Origin: Candidatus Omnitrophota bacterium
Lineage (GTDB): Bacteria; Omnitrophota; Omnitrophia; Omnitrophales; Danuiimicrobiaceae
NCBI GenBank assembly: GCA_016206945.1
Contig: JACQQP010000173.1
Coordinates: 1-6,455, forward strand
Reading direction: 5' to 3'
Length of the DNA stretch: 6,455 bases
The notes below the pieces were generated by a model that saw only the letters and a program-made list of their open reading frames with translations, searched no databases and had not been told where the DNA came from. A program made the translations under genes and the position numbers. Below, piece after piece: positions 1 to 5,600 of the stretch (its first letter is position 1; each line of letters begins with the position of its first letter).

Positions 1-27
1 CAAAAAAATGGCAAAATGGGGTCTCAA

Positions 28-639
28 ATGAAAAAAATGATGTGGTTCATTTTCCTCCTGAGTTTGATCGTGATGGCAAAGACCGAACCGGCACAGGCAG
101 TCACGATCATTGACACCATTACATTTGCCAACTCTACCTTTGCCACCGATTCCCAGTCCGGAACTGGAATTGATTACACGTACCATCACCTACTATCCGA
201 TCTAGACACGACTCGCGCGACCATTGCTTCTGCGACCCTAAGTTTGACGCACCTCGGCAACCTCGACGATGGGCCGGTACGTGAAGTTTGGATGGCATTG
301 ACAAGTGATGGCCAAGCAATCGGCAAACTAAGTGAAAGTAGTTCAAAAGAAAAAGAGGACGAGTGGCAGCTATCCCAAGACATCTTAAAGGAAATCACAA
401 AAAGCGATCCCTGGAGCCTAGAAATTGGACTTTCAGAACAAACGTCCTTCAATGGTGAGAAGTTAGAACTCCATAAATCCGAACTAAGGATTCATTATGA
501 CAAAAGCGCTTTACCTACCACTCCAGAACCCGCGACTTTGTTCCTCTTGGGAATCGGGTTGATCGCACCTTCTATTTTGTTCAAAAAGGTGACTGTCGCA
601 AAAAAACTGACCGTCACCTTTAAGGGTAATGAAAGGTAA
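28..639 (+). CDS. PEP-CTERM sorting domain protein
   Basis: A 203-residue exported protein. Residues 1-24 form a Sec signal peptide (Met-Lys-Lys, hydrophobic core, A-Q-A before Val25). The middle part, about 25-160, is rich in alternating polar and hydrophobic residues and looks like a beta-sandwich; I do not recognise a named domain. Pro-Glu-Pro at 166-168 is followed by a hydrophobic helix (169-185) and Lys-Lys, the classic PEP-CTERM arrangement. In known systems this signal is processed by an exosortase and the protein is sent to the cell surface or exopolysaccharide. Odd feature: 16 more residues (VTVAKKLTVTFKGNER) follow the basic pair, encoded by an inverted repeat that is also part of the terminator region. 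Start chosen at 28 because TGGGG lies 6 bases upstream and the signal peptide begins there; 16 is an in-frame alternative. An open frame ending in TGA at 29-31 would overlap the start as ATGA, possibly the end of an upstream gene. Confidence 0.88.
   Translation: MKKMMWFIFLLSLIVMAKTEPAQAVTIIDTITFANSTFATDSQSGTGIDYTYHHLLSDLDTTRATIASATLSLTHLGNLDDGPVREVWMALTSDGQAIGKLSESSSKEKEDEWQLSQDILKEITKSDPWSLEIGLSEQTSFNGEKLELHKSELRIHYDKSALPTTPEPATLFLLGIGLIAPSILFKKVTVAKKLTVTFKGNER
585..621 (+). promoter_or_regulatory. alternative (antiterminator-like) hairpin
   Basis: AAAGGTGACTGTC (585-597) pairs with GACCGTCACCTTT (609-621), 12 of 13 positions, loop 598-608. The right arm is the same segment that forms the left arm of the downstream terminator hairpin, so the two folds exclude each other. 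It lies inside the last codons of the PEP-CTERM gene, so translation would also influence which fold forms. Pairing is seen directly; the regulatory role is inferred. Confidence 0.4.
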
Positions 640-655
640 ACGGTCATCTTTTTTT
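608..655 (+). terminator. Rho-independent terminator after PEP-CTERM gene
   Basis: The stem is 608-621 with 632-646: 13 base pairs interrupted by a 1x2 internal loop, with a 10-base loop at 622-631. Seven T residues follow at 649-655. The stop codon of the PEP-CTERM gene (637-639) lies inside the right arm. Nothing else separates this gene from the next one (starts 679 or 694), so read-through would be the likely route of expression for the secretin-like gene unless it has a promoter I cannot see. Confidence 0.65.
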
Positions 656-693
656 ACTAGTCAAAAGAAGCTTCAAAGGTGTATCCTAAAGCC

Positions 694-1278
694 ATGCGAT
701 TTCCAGTTTTATCCCTTTTTCGTGTAAGCGTCGTAGAAATGATATCCTTCGTCGCTTTTTTCCTGAGCCCGTCTTCAACGCTTTTGGCTGACAGGCAGGA
801 ACCCCAGGTGCAAGTTGAAACCAAGATTGTCGAGACAAATAAATCGTCGCTAAGAGAACTTGGCACGGAATGGCATCATCATGAACGCGATACCTTTCCA
901 GATCGGGGAGCTGGCAATCTCGGTGTAGATCAAACACGCAGCCTTGAGCATGTGGGACAACCCGGAAATCCGGCACCGTCGGGAAACGGGTTTGATTTTA
1001 AGCCGCTTGAACTTGCTGTAACGCCCCGGATTCAAGATGACGGTAAAATTGACTTGGCGGTCAAGCCGCAAACTCCTACCACTTTAATCGCGGATGGAAA
1101 CTCCGCCGTAATAGGAGGTCTGGTACAAGATAACCCTCAGACAAGCAGTGGCAAAGTTCCTTTGCTTGGTAAGATTCCAATTCTTGGACCGCTTTTCAGA
1201 AACCGGGGCACCCAGTCTGAGAAAAAAGAATTGATGGTCTTCGTCACTCCCAAAATCATTCAAAGCTCCGAAGAATAA
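694..1278 (+). CDS. minimal secretin-domain protein (type II/IV pilus secretin C-terminal motifs)
   Basis: A 194-residue exported protein with conserved secretin landmarks in order: VQVETKIVE...LRELGTEW (39-60), LELAVTPRIQDDGKIDLAV (105-123), ADGNSAVIGGLV (133-144), VPLLGKIPILGPLFRN (155-170) and a final strand ELMVFVTPKII (179-189). Secretins of the PulD/PilQ/GspD family form ring-shaped outer-membrane channels for type II secretion or type IV pili and normally exceed 400 residues, with N0/N1 domains before this region. Here those domains are absent, the Gly/Pro-rich stretch 66-104 replaces the middle of the secretin fold, and about 20-25 residues are missing before ADGNSAV. A hydrophobic N-terminus (about 1-32, TLLA before Asp33) suggests export. 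Start is uncertain: GTG at 679 adds five residues and no strong ribosome site favours either. It may be a reduced paralogue, a secretin partner or a decaying gene; the frame is intact. Convergent with metF, 9 bases apart. Confidence 0.75.
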   Translation: MRFPVLSLFRVSVVEMISFVAFFLSPSSTLLADRQEPQVQVETKIVETNKSSLRELGTEWHHHERDTFPDRGAGNLGVDQTRSLEHVGQPGNPAPSGNGFDFKPLELAVTPRIQDDGKIDLAVKPQTPTTLIADGNSAVIGGLVQDNPQTSSGKVPLLGKIPILGPLFRNRGTQSEKKELMVFVTPKIIQSSEE

Positions 1279-1287
1279 TCGCCTCTA

Positions 1288-2166
1288 TTACGCTAAACCC
1301 AAATGGAGGTAAATGCGTTCTGTGGCGTGGGATTTGTTGAGGGTGTAAAAATGAATCCCTGGAACGCCGCTTGAAAGAAGCTCCTCGCACTGTTTCGTCG
1401 CGTATTCAATTCCAAATGCTTCAACCGAAGGTTGATCTTCGCCAAATTTCTCGATCGCATCCTGCATCACTTTTGGAATGCTTGCCCCGCACATAGAAGC
1501 AAAGCGCTGAATCTGCGGACCGTGTGTGACCGGCATAATGCCCGGAACAATCGGAAGTTTAATTCCGATCTTGCGGCATCGATCCACAAAATCAAAAAAA
1601 TCCTGATTATTGAAAAAAAGCTGGGTAATGACTGCGTCCGCCCCTTCATTGACTTTCTGCTTCAGGTGGTGCAGATCTTTGTCTTTGTCACGGCACTCGA
1701 TATGGCCCTCGGGGTAACCCGCTACCGCAAGAGAAAATGCGTTCCCAAACCTAGGGTGCCTGCGAATAAAACCAACGAGTTCTGACCCATAGCAAAACCC
1801 ATTAGGCACAGGTTTAAATTCCGTCTCGCCTTTGGGTGGGTCACCTCTCAACGCCACAATATTTTCGACGCCACGTTCGTGAAGCTCCTCCAACACCTTC
1901 TCAATTTCATCCCGAGTGTGTCCCACACATGTTAAATGAGCAGCAGCTTCGAGTCCGATTTCCCCCTTGATTCGCTCCACAATTCGAATGGTGTTGTCCC
2001 GCGTAGTGCCCATGGCACCATAAGTTACAGAAACGAAAGAAGGATTAAGTTCTTTTAGATGACGGACAGTCTCAAACAGTTTTCGTTCCCCTTCATCCGT
2101 CTTGGGCGGGAAAAACTCGAAGGAAAACGTCCGTTTCTGGCGCTCGTAAAGCTCGACGATTTTCAT
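1288..2166 (-). CDS. metF: 5,10-methylenetetrahydrofolate reductase
   Basis: A 292-residue cytoplasmic flavoprotein of the MetF/MTHFR family, full length for the bacterial form. It reduces 5,10-methylene-THF to 5-methyl-THF, the methyl donor for methionine synthesis. Family residues visible: the FSFEFFPPK motif with Glu17 (equivalent to catalytic Glu28 of E. coli MetF), ALRGDPP with Asp109 (Asp120 equivalent), AGYPEGH (149-155), ITQLFF with Gln182 (Gln183 equivalent), PGIMPV (208-213) and the C-terminal IHFYTLN (271-277). The start is decided by a near-perfect ribosome site, GGAGGTGAT, 3 bases before ATG. It is monocistronic here, flanked by genes on the opposite strand. The roughly 280-base upstream region is highly structured and can bury the ribosome site, so translational control is plausible. 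No missing residues or frameshift seen. Confidence 0.97.
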   Translation of the reverse strand: MKIVELYERQKRTFSFEFFPPKTDEGERKLFETVRHLKELNPSFVSVTYGAMGTTRDNTIRIVERIKGEIGLEAAAHLTCVGHTRDEIEKVLEELHERGVENIVALRGDPPKGETEFKPVPNGFCYGSELVGFIRRHPRFGNAFSLAVAGYPEGHIECRDKDKDLHHLKQKVNEGADAVITQLFFNNQDFFDFVDRCRKIGIKLPIVPGIMPVTHGPQIQRFASMCGASIPKVMQDAIEKFGEDQPSVEAFGIEYATKQCEELLSSGVPGIHFYTLNKSHATERIYLHLGLA

Positions 2167-2333
2167 CCCATCACCTCCACGGCAAGAGCACGCTTTAAGA
2201 AGGCATCTTGTACTCTGAGTGAAGTGTGCTCTTGCATTTTCTTCGAAAATACGCCGACCATCTTAAGAGGAGGCGGCGTACGGGGAGGTGATAGGATCAT
2301 TATGGTAGAAAATCATAACCGACCTTGCCTCCC
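2165..2333 (-). promoter_or_regulatory. candidate switching 5' leader of metF (SD-sequestering four-way junction)
   Basis: On the metF transcript, 2297-2284 is complementary to 2178-2165, which holds the ribosome site GGAGGTGAT and the first two bases of the ATG: 14 consecutive pairs including one G-U. This stem encloses three abutting hairpins: 2250-2256 with 2274-2280 (7 bp), 2236-2241 with 2245-2250 (6 bp, 3-base loop; base 2250 is shared) and 2182-2195 with 2222-2235 (14 positions, one C-A mismatch on this strand). Only three bases separate the closing stem from the branches on each side. Further upstream, GGGAGG (2333-2328) can pair with CCTCCC (2288-2283), with inner pairs 2325-2321 to 2298-2293 and TTATG/CATAA (2318-2314, 2304-2300); this fold would free the ribosome site. 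I see no SAM-I, SAM-II, SAH or cobalamin riboswitch core. The ligand, if any, is unknown. The pairings are visible; the switch is inference. Confidence 0.45.
2170..2178 (-). promoter_or_regulatory. metF ribosome binding site
   Basis: GGAGGTGAT on the - strand matches the 16S rRNA 3' end at nine consecutive bases, with GGAGG 7 bases before the metF ATG. An exact complement lies at 2284-2292 in the same leader. Confidence 0.85.
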
Positions 2334-2409
2334 ATGGAAAGCAAATTGTGATGAAAATTTTCCTAGACTTTACACAGTCTTTGGTTGCATGCCGCTAAAC
2401 TTCAGGTAA
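2302..2409 (+). CDS. possible 35-residue small ORF
   Basis: ATG at 2302 opens a 35-codon frame with three cysteines and no recognisable family. The only argument for translation is an upstream GGGGAGGTGAT (2282-2292), but its GGAGG core is 13 bases from the ATG, longer than usual, and the same bases are the proposed anti-SD strand of the metF leader. The stop codon overlaps the -10 element of the next gene's promoter, which argues against an operon with it. Most likely not a gene; listed because a strong SD-like sequence precedes it. Confidence 0.12.
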   Translation: MVENHNRPCLPWKANCDENFPRLYTVFGCMPLNFR

Positions 2410-2412
2410 AAT
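2385..2412 (+). promoter_or_regulatory. sigma70-type promoter for the lipoprotein gene
   Basis: TTGCAT (2385-2390), a 16-base spacer and TAAAAT (2407-2412), giving a start near 2419 and a leader of about 30 bases before the ATG at 2448. The pilin promoter at 5858-5885 has the same -35 and spacer length. A small hairpin (2365-2369 with 2376-2380) lies just upstream. Confidence 0.45.
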
Positions 2413-2447
2413 AAAGCCGAAAATCTAGCAGTAATGAAAGGCGTCTC

Positions 2448-3065
2448 ATGCCAAAACAGTTTTATGCGCTGGTGTGCGTTTTAATTCTCGTTCAGGCGGC
2501 TTTTTTATCAGGCTGTCATTCCATCCACAAGGGAATTGGCTTGCAAAATAAAAAGGTTTATCTGGGAGCGGCCTCTATCGAAAACTCGGCCTCCTACGCG
2601 AACTACCTCCAGGGCTCAAAATCAGAGCACGGAAAACTTTATTATCTGCTGGACCGCGTTAAAGAGTCACCCAATCTCGATTATTATTATAAAGGAAACC
2701 GCTATGGTTGGGTGGAAGCACACCTGGCAGGAAGTTGGATTCTTTGGCGTCATTACAAACGGCGGGAAGGTGCTCGGGCTTTTCTACGCAGAGAAGTTTC
2801 TCGATACCGAAATCCAACTCAAACGGCTTACATCAGATTTCCAGACGGATCCAAACATCTCGCTCATGACATTCTTTTAAATGAACTGGACTTATTGGAA
2901 TACACTTTTCAAAAAGAACCCCTTCCAAAAGTTCCGGTCCTTTTGGACAGAAAGCCGAGCGCGATCCAATCCCTTTCCTCGCATGCTCTTTCAGGCGGGT
3001 TCTTAAGTCCGCTCCAACTCTCGTCGCGATCAGCGAGCTTTCTCTATAAACCCGCAGAGCGATAG
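2448..3065 (+). CDS. DUF5329-like outer-membrane lipoprotein
   Basis: A 205-residue lipoprotein: signal peptide 1-22 with lipobox Leu-Ser-Gly-Cys, lipidated at Cys23 by the usual Lgt/Lsp route. Residues about 62-150 follow the pattern of DUF5329 (E. coli YfeK family): a helix ending in LLDRVKES, an aromatic strand with Gly-Asn (YYYKGNRY, 79-86), VEAHLAGSW (89-97), an Arg/Lys-rich helix, an AFLRREVSRYRNPTQTAYIRFPDG stretch (111-134) and a C-terminal LLNELDLLE helix (143-151). Family assignment is by eye and moderate; no biochemical function is known to me for it. A Leu/Ser-rich tail (about 160-205) has no counterpart in the short family members. GAAAGG lies 6 bases before the ATG. Monocistronic, with its own promoter; convergent with rlmH. 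Residue 23 gives no obvious inner-membrane retention signal (next residues His-Ser), so outer-membrane sorting is likely. Confidence 0.8.
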   Translation: MPKQFYALVCVLILVQAAFLSGCHSIHKGIGLQNKKVYLGAASIENSASYANYLQGSKSEHGKLYYLLDRVKESPNLDYYYKGNRYGWVEAHLAGSWILWRHYKRREGARAFLRREVSRYRNPTQTAYIRFPDGSKHLAHDILLNELDLLEYTFQKEPLPKVPVLLDRKPSAIQSLSSHALSGGFLSPLQLSSRSASFLYKPAER

Positions 3066-3093
3066 AAACTTGAGGTTACGCTCTCACCTTTTT
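3056..3093 (+). terminator. weak terminator-like hairpin between convergent genes
   Basis: AGAGCG (3056-3061) pairs with CGCTCT (3079-3084), 17-base loop, followed a few bases later by TTTTT (3089-3093). It spans the stop of the lipoprotein gene and the end of rlmH. Short stem and large loop make it weak. Confidence 0.25.
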
Positions 3094-3548
3094 GTCAATC
3101 CATGACCTGCATGATAGGGCAGCTTACGAAGGATGGCCCAGGCTCGATAAATCTGTTCGGCGCCAATCACGGCGGCAAGTTCGTGCGGAAGCGTCAGGGG
3201 TCCAAAACTCCACCTGAGATCAGGCTCGAGCGCTTTGATTTCAGATGCCGAAAAGCCGTCCGGACCGCCAATCACAATTTCAAGTTCCTGAATCCCTTGA
3301 TGCAACACGCTTTCAAGCTCACGAGCTAATTGTTCCGAGGAAAGCGGTTTTCCTCCTCGATCGCAAACCCACCTTTTCTGTGTGGAATGCTTTTCTTGAC
3401 CGAAAGAAAAACCCGAGCTTTTGCATGTCGTAAATTTTGAAACCCGCTCCAGATACTTTTGAAATAAAGATGCGGCTTGAATTTCCTTAAACGCTCGGGA
3501 AACGGAGGAACCTGTTTTCAACCAAGCCAAACAGAAGTGAATGACCAT
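3084..3548 (-). CDS. rlmH: 23S rRNA (pseudouridine1915-N3)-methyltransferase RlmH
   Basis: A 154-residue protein of the SPOUT methyltransferase superfamily, matching the usual RlmH length of about 155. RlmH methylates pseudouridine 1915 in helix 69 of 23S rRNA on the assembled ribosome, using S-adenosylmethionine, as a homodimer. Diagnostic motifs are in place: RAFKEIQ...YLERVSKF (18-39), the knot loop IVIGGPDG (91-98), FGPLTLPHELA (115-125), EQIYRAWAIL (131-140) and the terminal Pro-Tyr-His (144-146). A short extra tail (AGHGLTKR) follows the Tyr-His where most members end within a few residues; its last codons and stop lie in an AAAGGTGA copy. The N-terminal segment is more diverged than the C-terminal half. 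It is the last gene of the glycosyltransferase-TPR unit, 9 bases after the TPR stop, with no clear ribosome site of its own, so coupling to upstream translation is likely. Confidence 0.88.
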   Translation of the reverse strand: MVIHFCLAWLKTGSSVSRAFKEIQAASLFQKYLERVSKFTTCKSSGFSFGQEKHSTQKRWVCDRGGKPLSSEQLARELESVLHQGIQELEIVIGGPDGFSASEIKALEPDLRWSFGPLTLPHELAAVIGAEQIYRAWAILRKLPYHAGHGLTKR

Positions 3549-3557
3549 GGCGAAAAT

Positions 3558-3917
3558 TTAATTTGAAGTTTTGGAAACCAGCATTCCAAAACGCGGATCG
3601 TCTCGAAGGCTTTTCAAATCAGGATCCCGCTTCATATGATCCAAATCCTTGTAGCCCAGCTCCATGGTCCGCTGGAGCACTTCAAATGCCTCGTCTTTTG
3701 CGCCCACGAGCGCAAGGCTGCAGGCCAGATTATAATGAATGATCGGATCGCCTTTCCTAAGCCTGGCAAGCCGCCGGTCAATTTCGAGGCCCTTTTCATG
3801 AAGCCCGGCCTTGGTATAGGCTTCGGCAAGCGGAATAAGCGCATCGATATAGTTCGGTTTTTGCTTCACCAACCCTTCAAAAAAGGAAATTTCGAAGTCT
3901 GAGGTCTCGCGTTCCAT
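3558..3917 (-). CDS. small tetratricopeptide repeat protein
   Basis: A 119-residue protein, with no signal peptide or membrane segment, made of two TPR-like helical hairpins: about 22-55 (YIDALIPLAEAYTKAGLHEKGLEIDRR, given here in part) and about 58-91 (HYNLACSLALVGAKDEAFEVL region). It ends in the DLDHMKRDPDLKSLRDDPRF cap (91-110), a C-terminal motif common in TPR proteins. TPRs usually mediate protein contacts; the partner here is unknown, and its place between a membrane glycosyltransferase and rlmH gives no clear clue. The start at 3917 is chosen because AAAAGG lies 8 bases upstream and the ATG sits 5 bases after the glycosyltransferase stop, typical of translational coupling. A longer start at 3953 would overlap the upstream gene by 31 bases and is less likely. 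Confidence 0.8.
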   Translation of the reverse strand: MERETSDFEISFFEGLVKQKPNYIDALIPLAEAYTKAGLHEKGLEIDRRLARLRKGDPIIHYNLACSLALVGAKDEAFEVLQRTMELGYKDLDHMKRDPDLKSLRDDPRFGMLVSKTSN

Positions 3918-3918
3918 C

Positions 3919-3931
3919 ACAGTCACCTTTT
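3919..3931 (-). promoter_or_regulatory. ribosome site fused to a stop codon, made from the AAAGGTGACTGT repeat
   Basis: On the - strand, AAAAGGTGACTGTG precedes the ATG at 3917. AAAAGG acts as ribosome site for the TPR gene, and the TGA (3925-3923) is the stop of the glycosyltransferase. The 12 bases 3919-3930 are identical to the repeat cores at 585 and 5477. Confidence 0.65.
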
Positions 3932-5461
3932 CTTCAAGCGGTAGAGCACCCAATCGCGGCCGCGTTCGCTGCTCGCCACGGGAGCCAGAAAATCCAATGC
4001 CTTTCGCTCACCCAAAATGGAAAGCTGAGGTCTCATTGTGCGCTCATAAAATCCATAATAAAGAAAAACGTCCCTCTGATGTGAATAAAATGGCGCAAGA
4101 TATTCGCGCAAATCCTGAAGCGTATCCAGATCAGGAAAATACAAACGCTCGGACTCAGTATAATAAGCAACGATCGACTTTCGCGCAACTAAGATACTGC
4201 CGGCCGGAATCAGAGCCCGTACTTTGGGAAGCGATTCCTCAAGCTCAAGTTCAAATGCGGGATGAAGCTCGCCATAAGCTTTCTGAAAGGAAACGCCTGC
4301 GCTTGCCAAAAGTAGAACGAGCAAAAAGGCCGCTAAAACTTTCCTCGGCTTTCGCGATGCGAATTTTTTCTCCAAAACCCATTCGATGAATGAACCCGCC
4401 GAGGCGCCGAAGAGCGGAATCAAAAATATATAAAACCGATCTTCATAGGTTTTAAAGTTGATGAGGAGCACATGAAGAAGCGTCGCCATCCCATAAACAT
4501 AGAGAACAGGCTTTTTGGATTTCCGGATGAAAAAGGAACATCCAAAAAGAGCCGCAAAGCTCACAAGAGGCGATACCAAAAGGAACATATTGCGGCCGAT
4601 CATAAAGAGAAAATCACGAGCATAAACAGACGCAAGGTGAAGAGGATCGTGGCCTAAAACATCCAATAAATTCCCGAATTTTCCCTTGACCGCAAGATAA
4701 GCATCATGGGTCATTCGATCCGGACCGGGACTAAAATAAGTCATTGCCAGATTAAGGTGAGCCTCCTGAACGAAGAAAGGCGAATGGCTGATCCAAGCAT
4801 AGGCCGTCCATATGGTTAGAACGAAAAAGAAGGAGACCAAAAGAGCCGAAAACCGAATCCATGCCTCACGCCGTTTCAGGCCCGAAATCCACGGAAGAAG
4901 GAATAACGGAAACAGGCACACGGCATTGACGCGCGTGAGGAGGGCGAAACCGATAAGAAAACCCGCCAGAAACCAATAGCGATAAGCGTTTCTCATCACC
5001 GCAAGCAAGGCCAATAAAAAACAAGCCGAATAAAGAGCGAAGAAAAAAAGATCCGAACTTGCAGTCGCTGAATGCACGAGGAAAGTTGGAGAAAGCACCA
5101 ATCCAAAAATTGCGCCTAAGGCTTCCCAATCGCCTGACACATAGCGGAAGAAAAGAAAAATGAAAACGATCGATGCGAGACTGGATGCCCACGAAAGAAA
5201 TAGCCCCGTCTGAAACCAATCCCTAAAAACGTGATGGACGAGACCGATCGCAATTGCATAAAGCGGCGGGTGAAACTCGACTAAAAGCGGCTCGCCTCGA
5301 AGAAACCTTTCGGCTTCGGGAATGAAGTTACCCAAATAATCGGATTCGACATTGCCCAGGAAAAATTTCCTGCCGATCGCCAGAAACGTGACGCTGAGCG
5401 AAAGCGCGAGTAGACTTAACAAAATAAACCATAGGTCGCTCCGCCGGCTTTCACCAGTCAT
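3923..5461 (-). CDS. GT39-like polytopic membrane glycosyltransferase
   Basis: A 512-residue integral membrane protein with about ten or more hydrophobic segments between residues 8 and 392, then a soluble C-terminal part (about 393-512) expected outside the cytoplasm. The pattern fits the GT-C fold, PMT_2/ArnT-like (GT39) enzymes that move sugars from polyprenyl-phosphate carriers to lipids or proteins. Supporting features: a first large loop with ESDY (39-42), EAERFLRGEPLL (49-60) and FHPPLYA (63-69), the position of the catalytic acidic residues in this fold; the segment FALLTRVNAVCLFPLF (172-187); and YEDRFYIFLIP (339-349), a conserved late motif. Donor and acceptor cannot be told. The frame stays open to a TTG at 5545, but the first ATG at 5461 has GAGGGG 9 bases upstream and directly precedes the first helix; the extra 28 codons run through repeat sequences. 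First gene of a unit with the TPR protein and rlmH. Confidence 0.85.
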   Translation of the reverse strand: MTGESRRSDLWFILLSLLALSLSVTFLAIGRKFFLGNVESDYLGNFIPEAERFLRGEPLLVEFHPPLYAIAIGLVHHVFRDWFQTGLFLSWASSLASIVFIFLFFRYVSGDWEALGAIFGLVLSPTFLVHSATASSDLFFFALYSACFLLALLAVMRNAYRYWFLAGFLIGFALLTRVNAVCLFPLFLLPWISGLKRREAWIRFSALLVSFFFVLTIWTAYAWISHSPFFVQEAHLNLAMTYFSPGPDRMTHDAYLAVKGKFGNLLDVLGHDPLHLASVYARDFLFMIGRNMFLLVSPLVSFAALFGCSFFIRKSKKPVLYVYGMATLLHVLLINFKTYEDRFYIFLIPLFGASAGSFIEWVLEKKFASRKPRKVLAAFLLVLLLASAGVSFQKAYGELHPAFELELEESLPKVRALIPAGSILVARKSIVAYYTESERLYFPDLDTLQDLREYLAPFYSHQRDVFLYYGFYERTMRPQLSILGERKALDFLAPVASSERGRDWVLYRLKKR

Positions 5462-5476
5462 CTTACGTGTCCCCTC

Positions 5477-5492
5477 AAAGGTGACTGTCACC
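5477..5492 (+). repeat. palindromic AAAGGTGACTGTCACC element
   Basis: GGTGACTGTCACC (5480-5492) is a perfect odd palindrome; with the leading AAA it matches 585-597 and the complement of 3919-3930. It lies 16 bases upstream of the chosen glycosyltransferase start. Confidence 0.6.
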
Positions 5493-5524
5493 AACGGCAC
5501 TTCCTTAAGCGCTTTTTTGACGTT

Positions 5525-5600
5525 CCCCCTCACCTTTTCCGCCAAAGTTCGTGGCGGATCCGCCTCAGGCGGAAGAGGGGGAGAGGGAGGGGTGAGGGGG
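5525..5600. repeat. nested palindromic element (REP/MITE-like)
   Basis: A 76-base unit bounded by a perfect 10-base inverted repeat, CCCCCTCACC (5525-5534) and GGTGAGGGGG (5591-5600). Inside are TTCCGCC (5537-5543) pairing with GGCGGAA (5568-5574), the 12-base palindrome GGCGGATCCGCC (5553-5564) and an overlapping CCGCC-TCA-GGCGG hairpin (5560-5572). The right half is a purine run of G with A. Base composition differs sharply from the AT-rich DNA to its right. No target-site duplication seen. Resembles intergenic palindromic repeats found in many genomes; copy number here is unknown. Confidence 0.6.

Noticed and set aside
2165..2333. Known SAM or cobalamin riboswitch upstream of metF
   Set aside because: I looked for the conserved cores of SAM-I, SAM-II, SAH and cobalamin riboswitches on the metF strand and did not find them; only the general architecture is riboswitch-like.
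2059..2409. 116-codon + strand frame overlapping the metF start
   Set aside because: Its first third is antisense to the conserved N-terminus of metF and shows no family features. Only the last 35 codons (from 2302) have an SD-like sequence, and these are listed separately at low confidence.
3997..4389. 130-codon + strand frame antisense to the glycosyltransferase
   Set aside because: Lys/Arg-rich, low-complexity product typical of an antisense shadow; no ribosome site or known motif.
5462..5545. 28-codon N-terminal extension of the glycosyltransferase from TTG at 5545
   Set aside because: Non-ATG start inside a palindromic element, charged repeat-derived residues, and a better ATG with an SD-like sequence at 5461.
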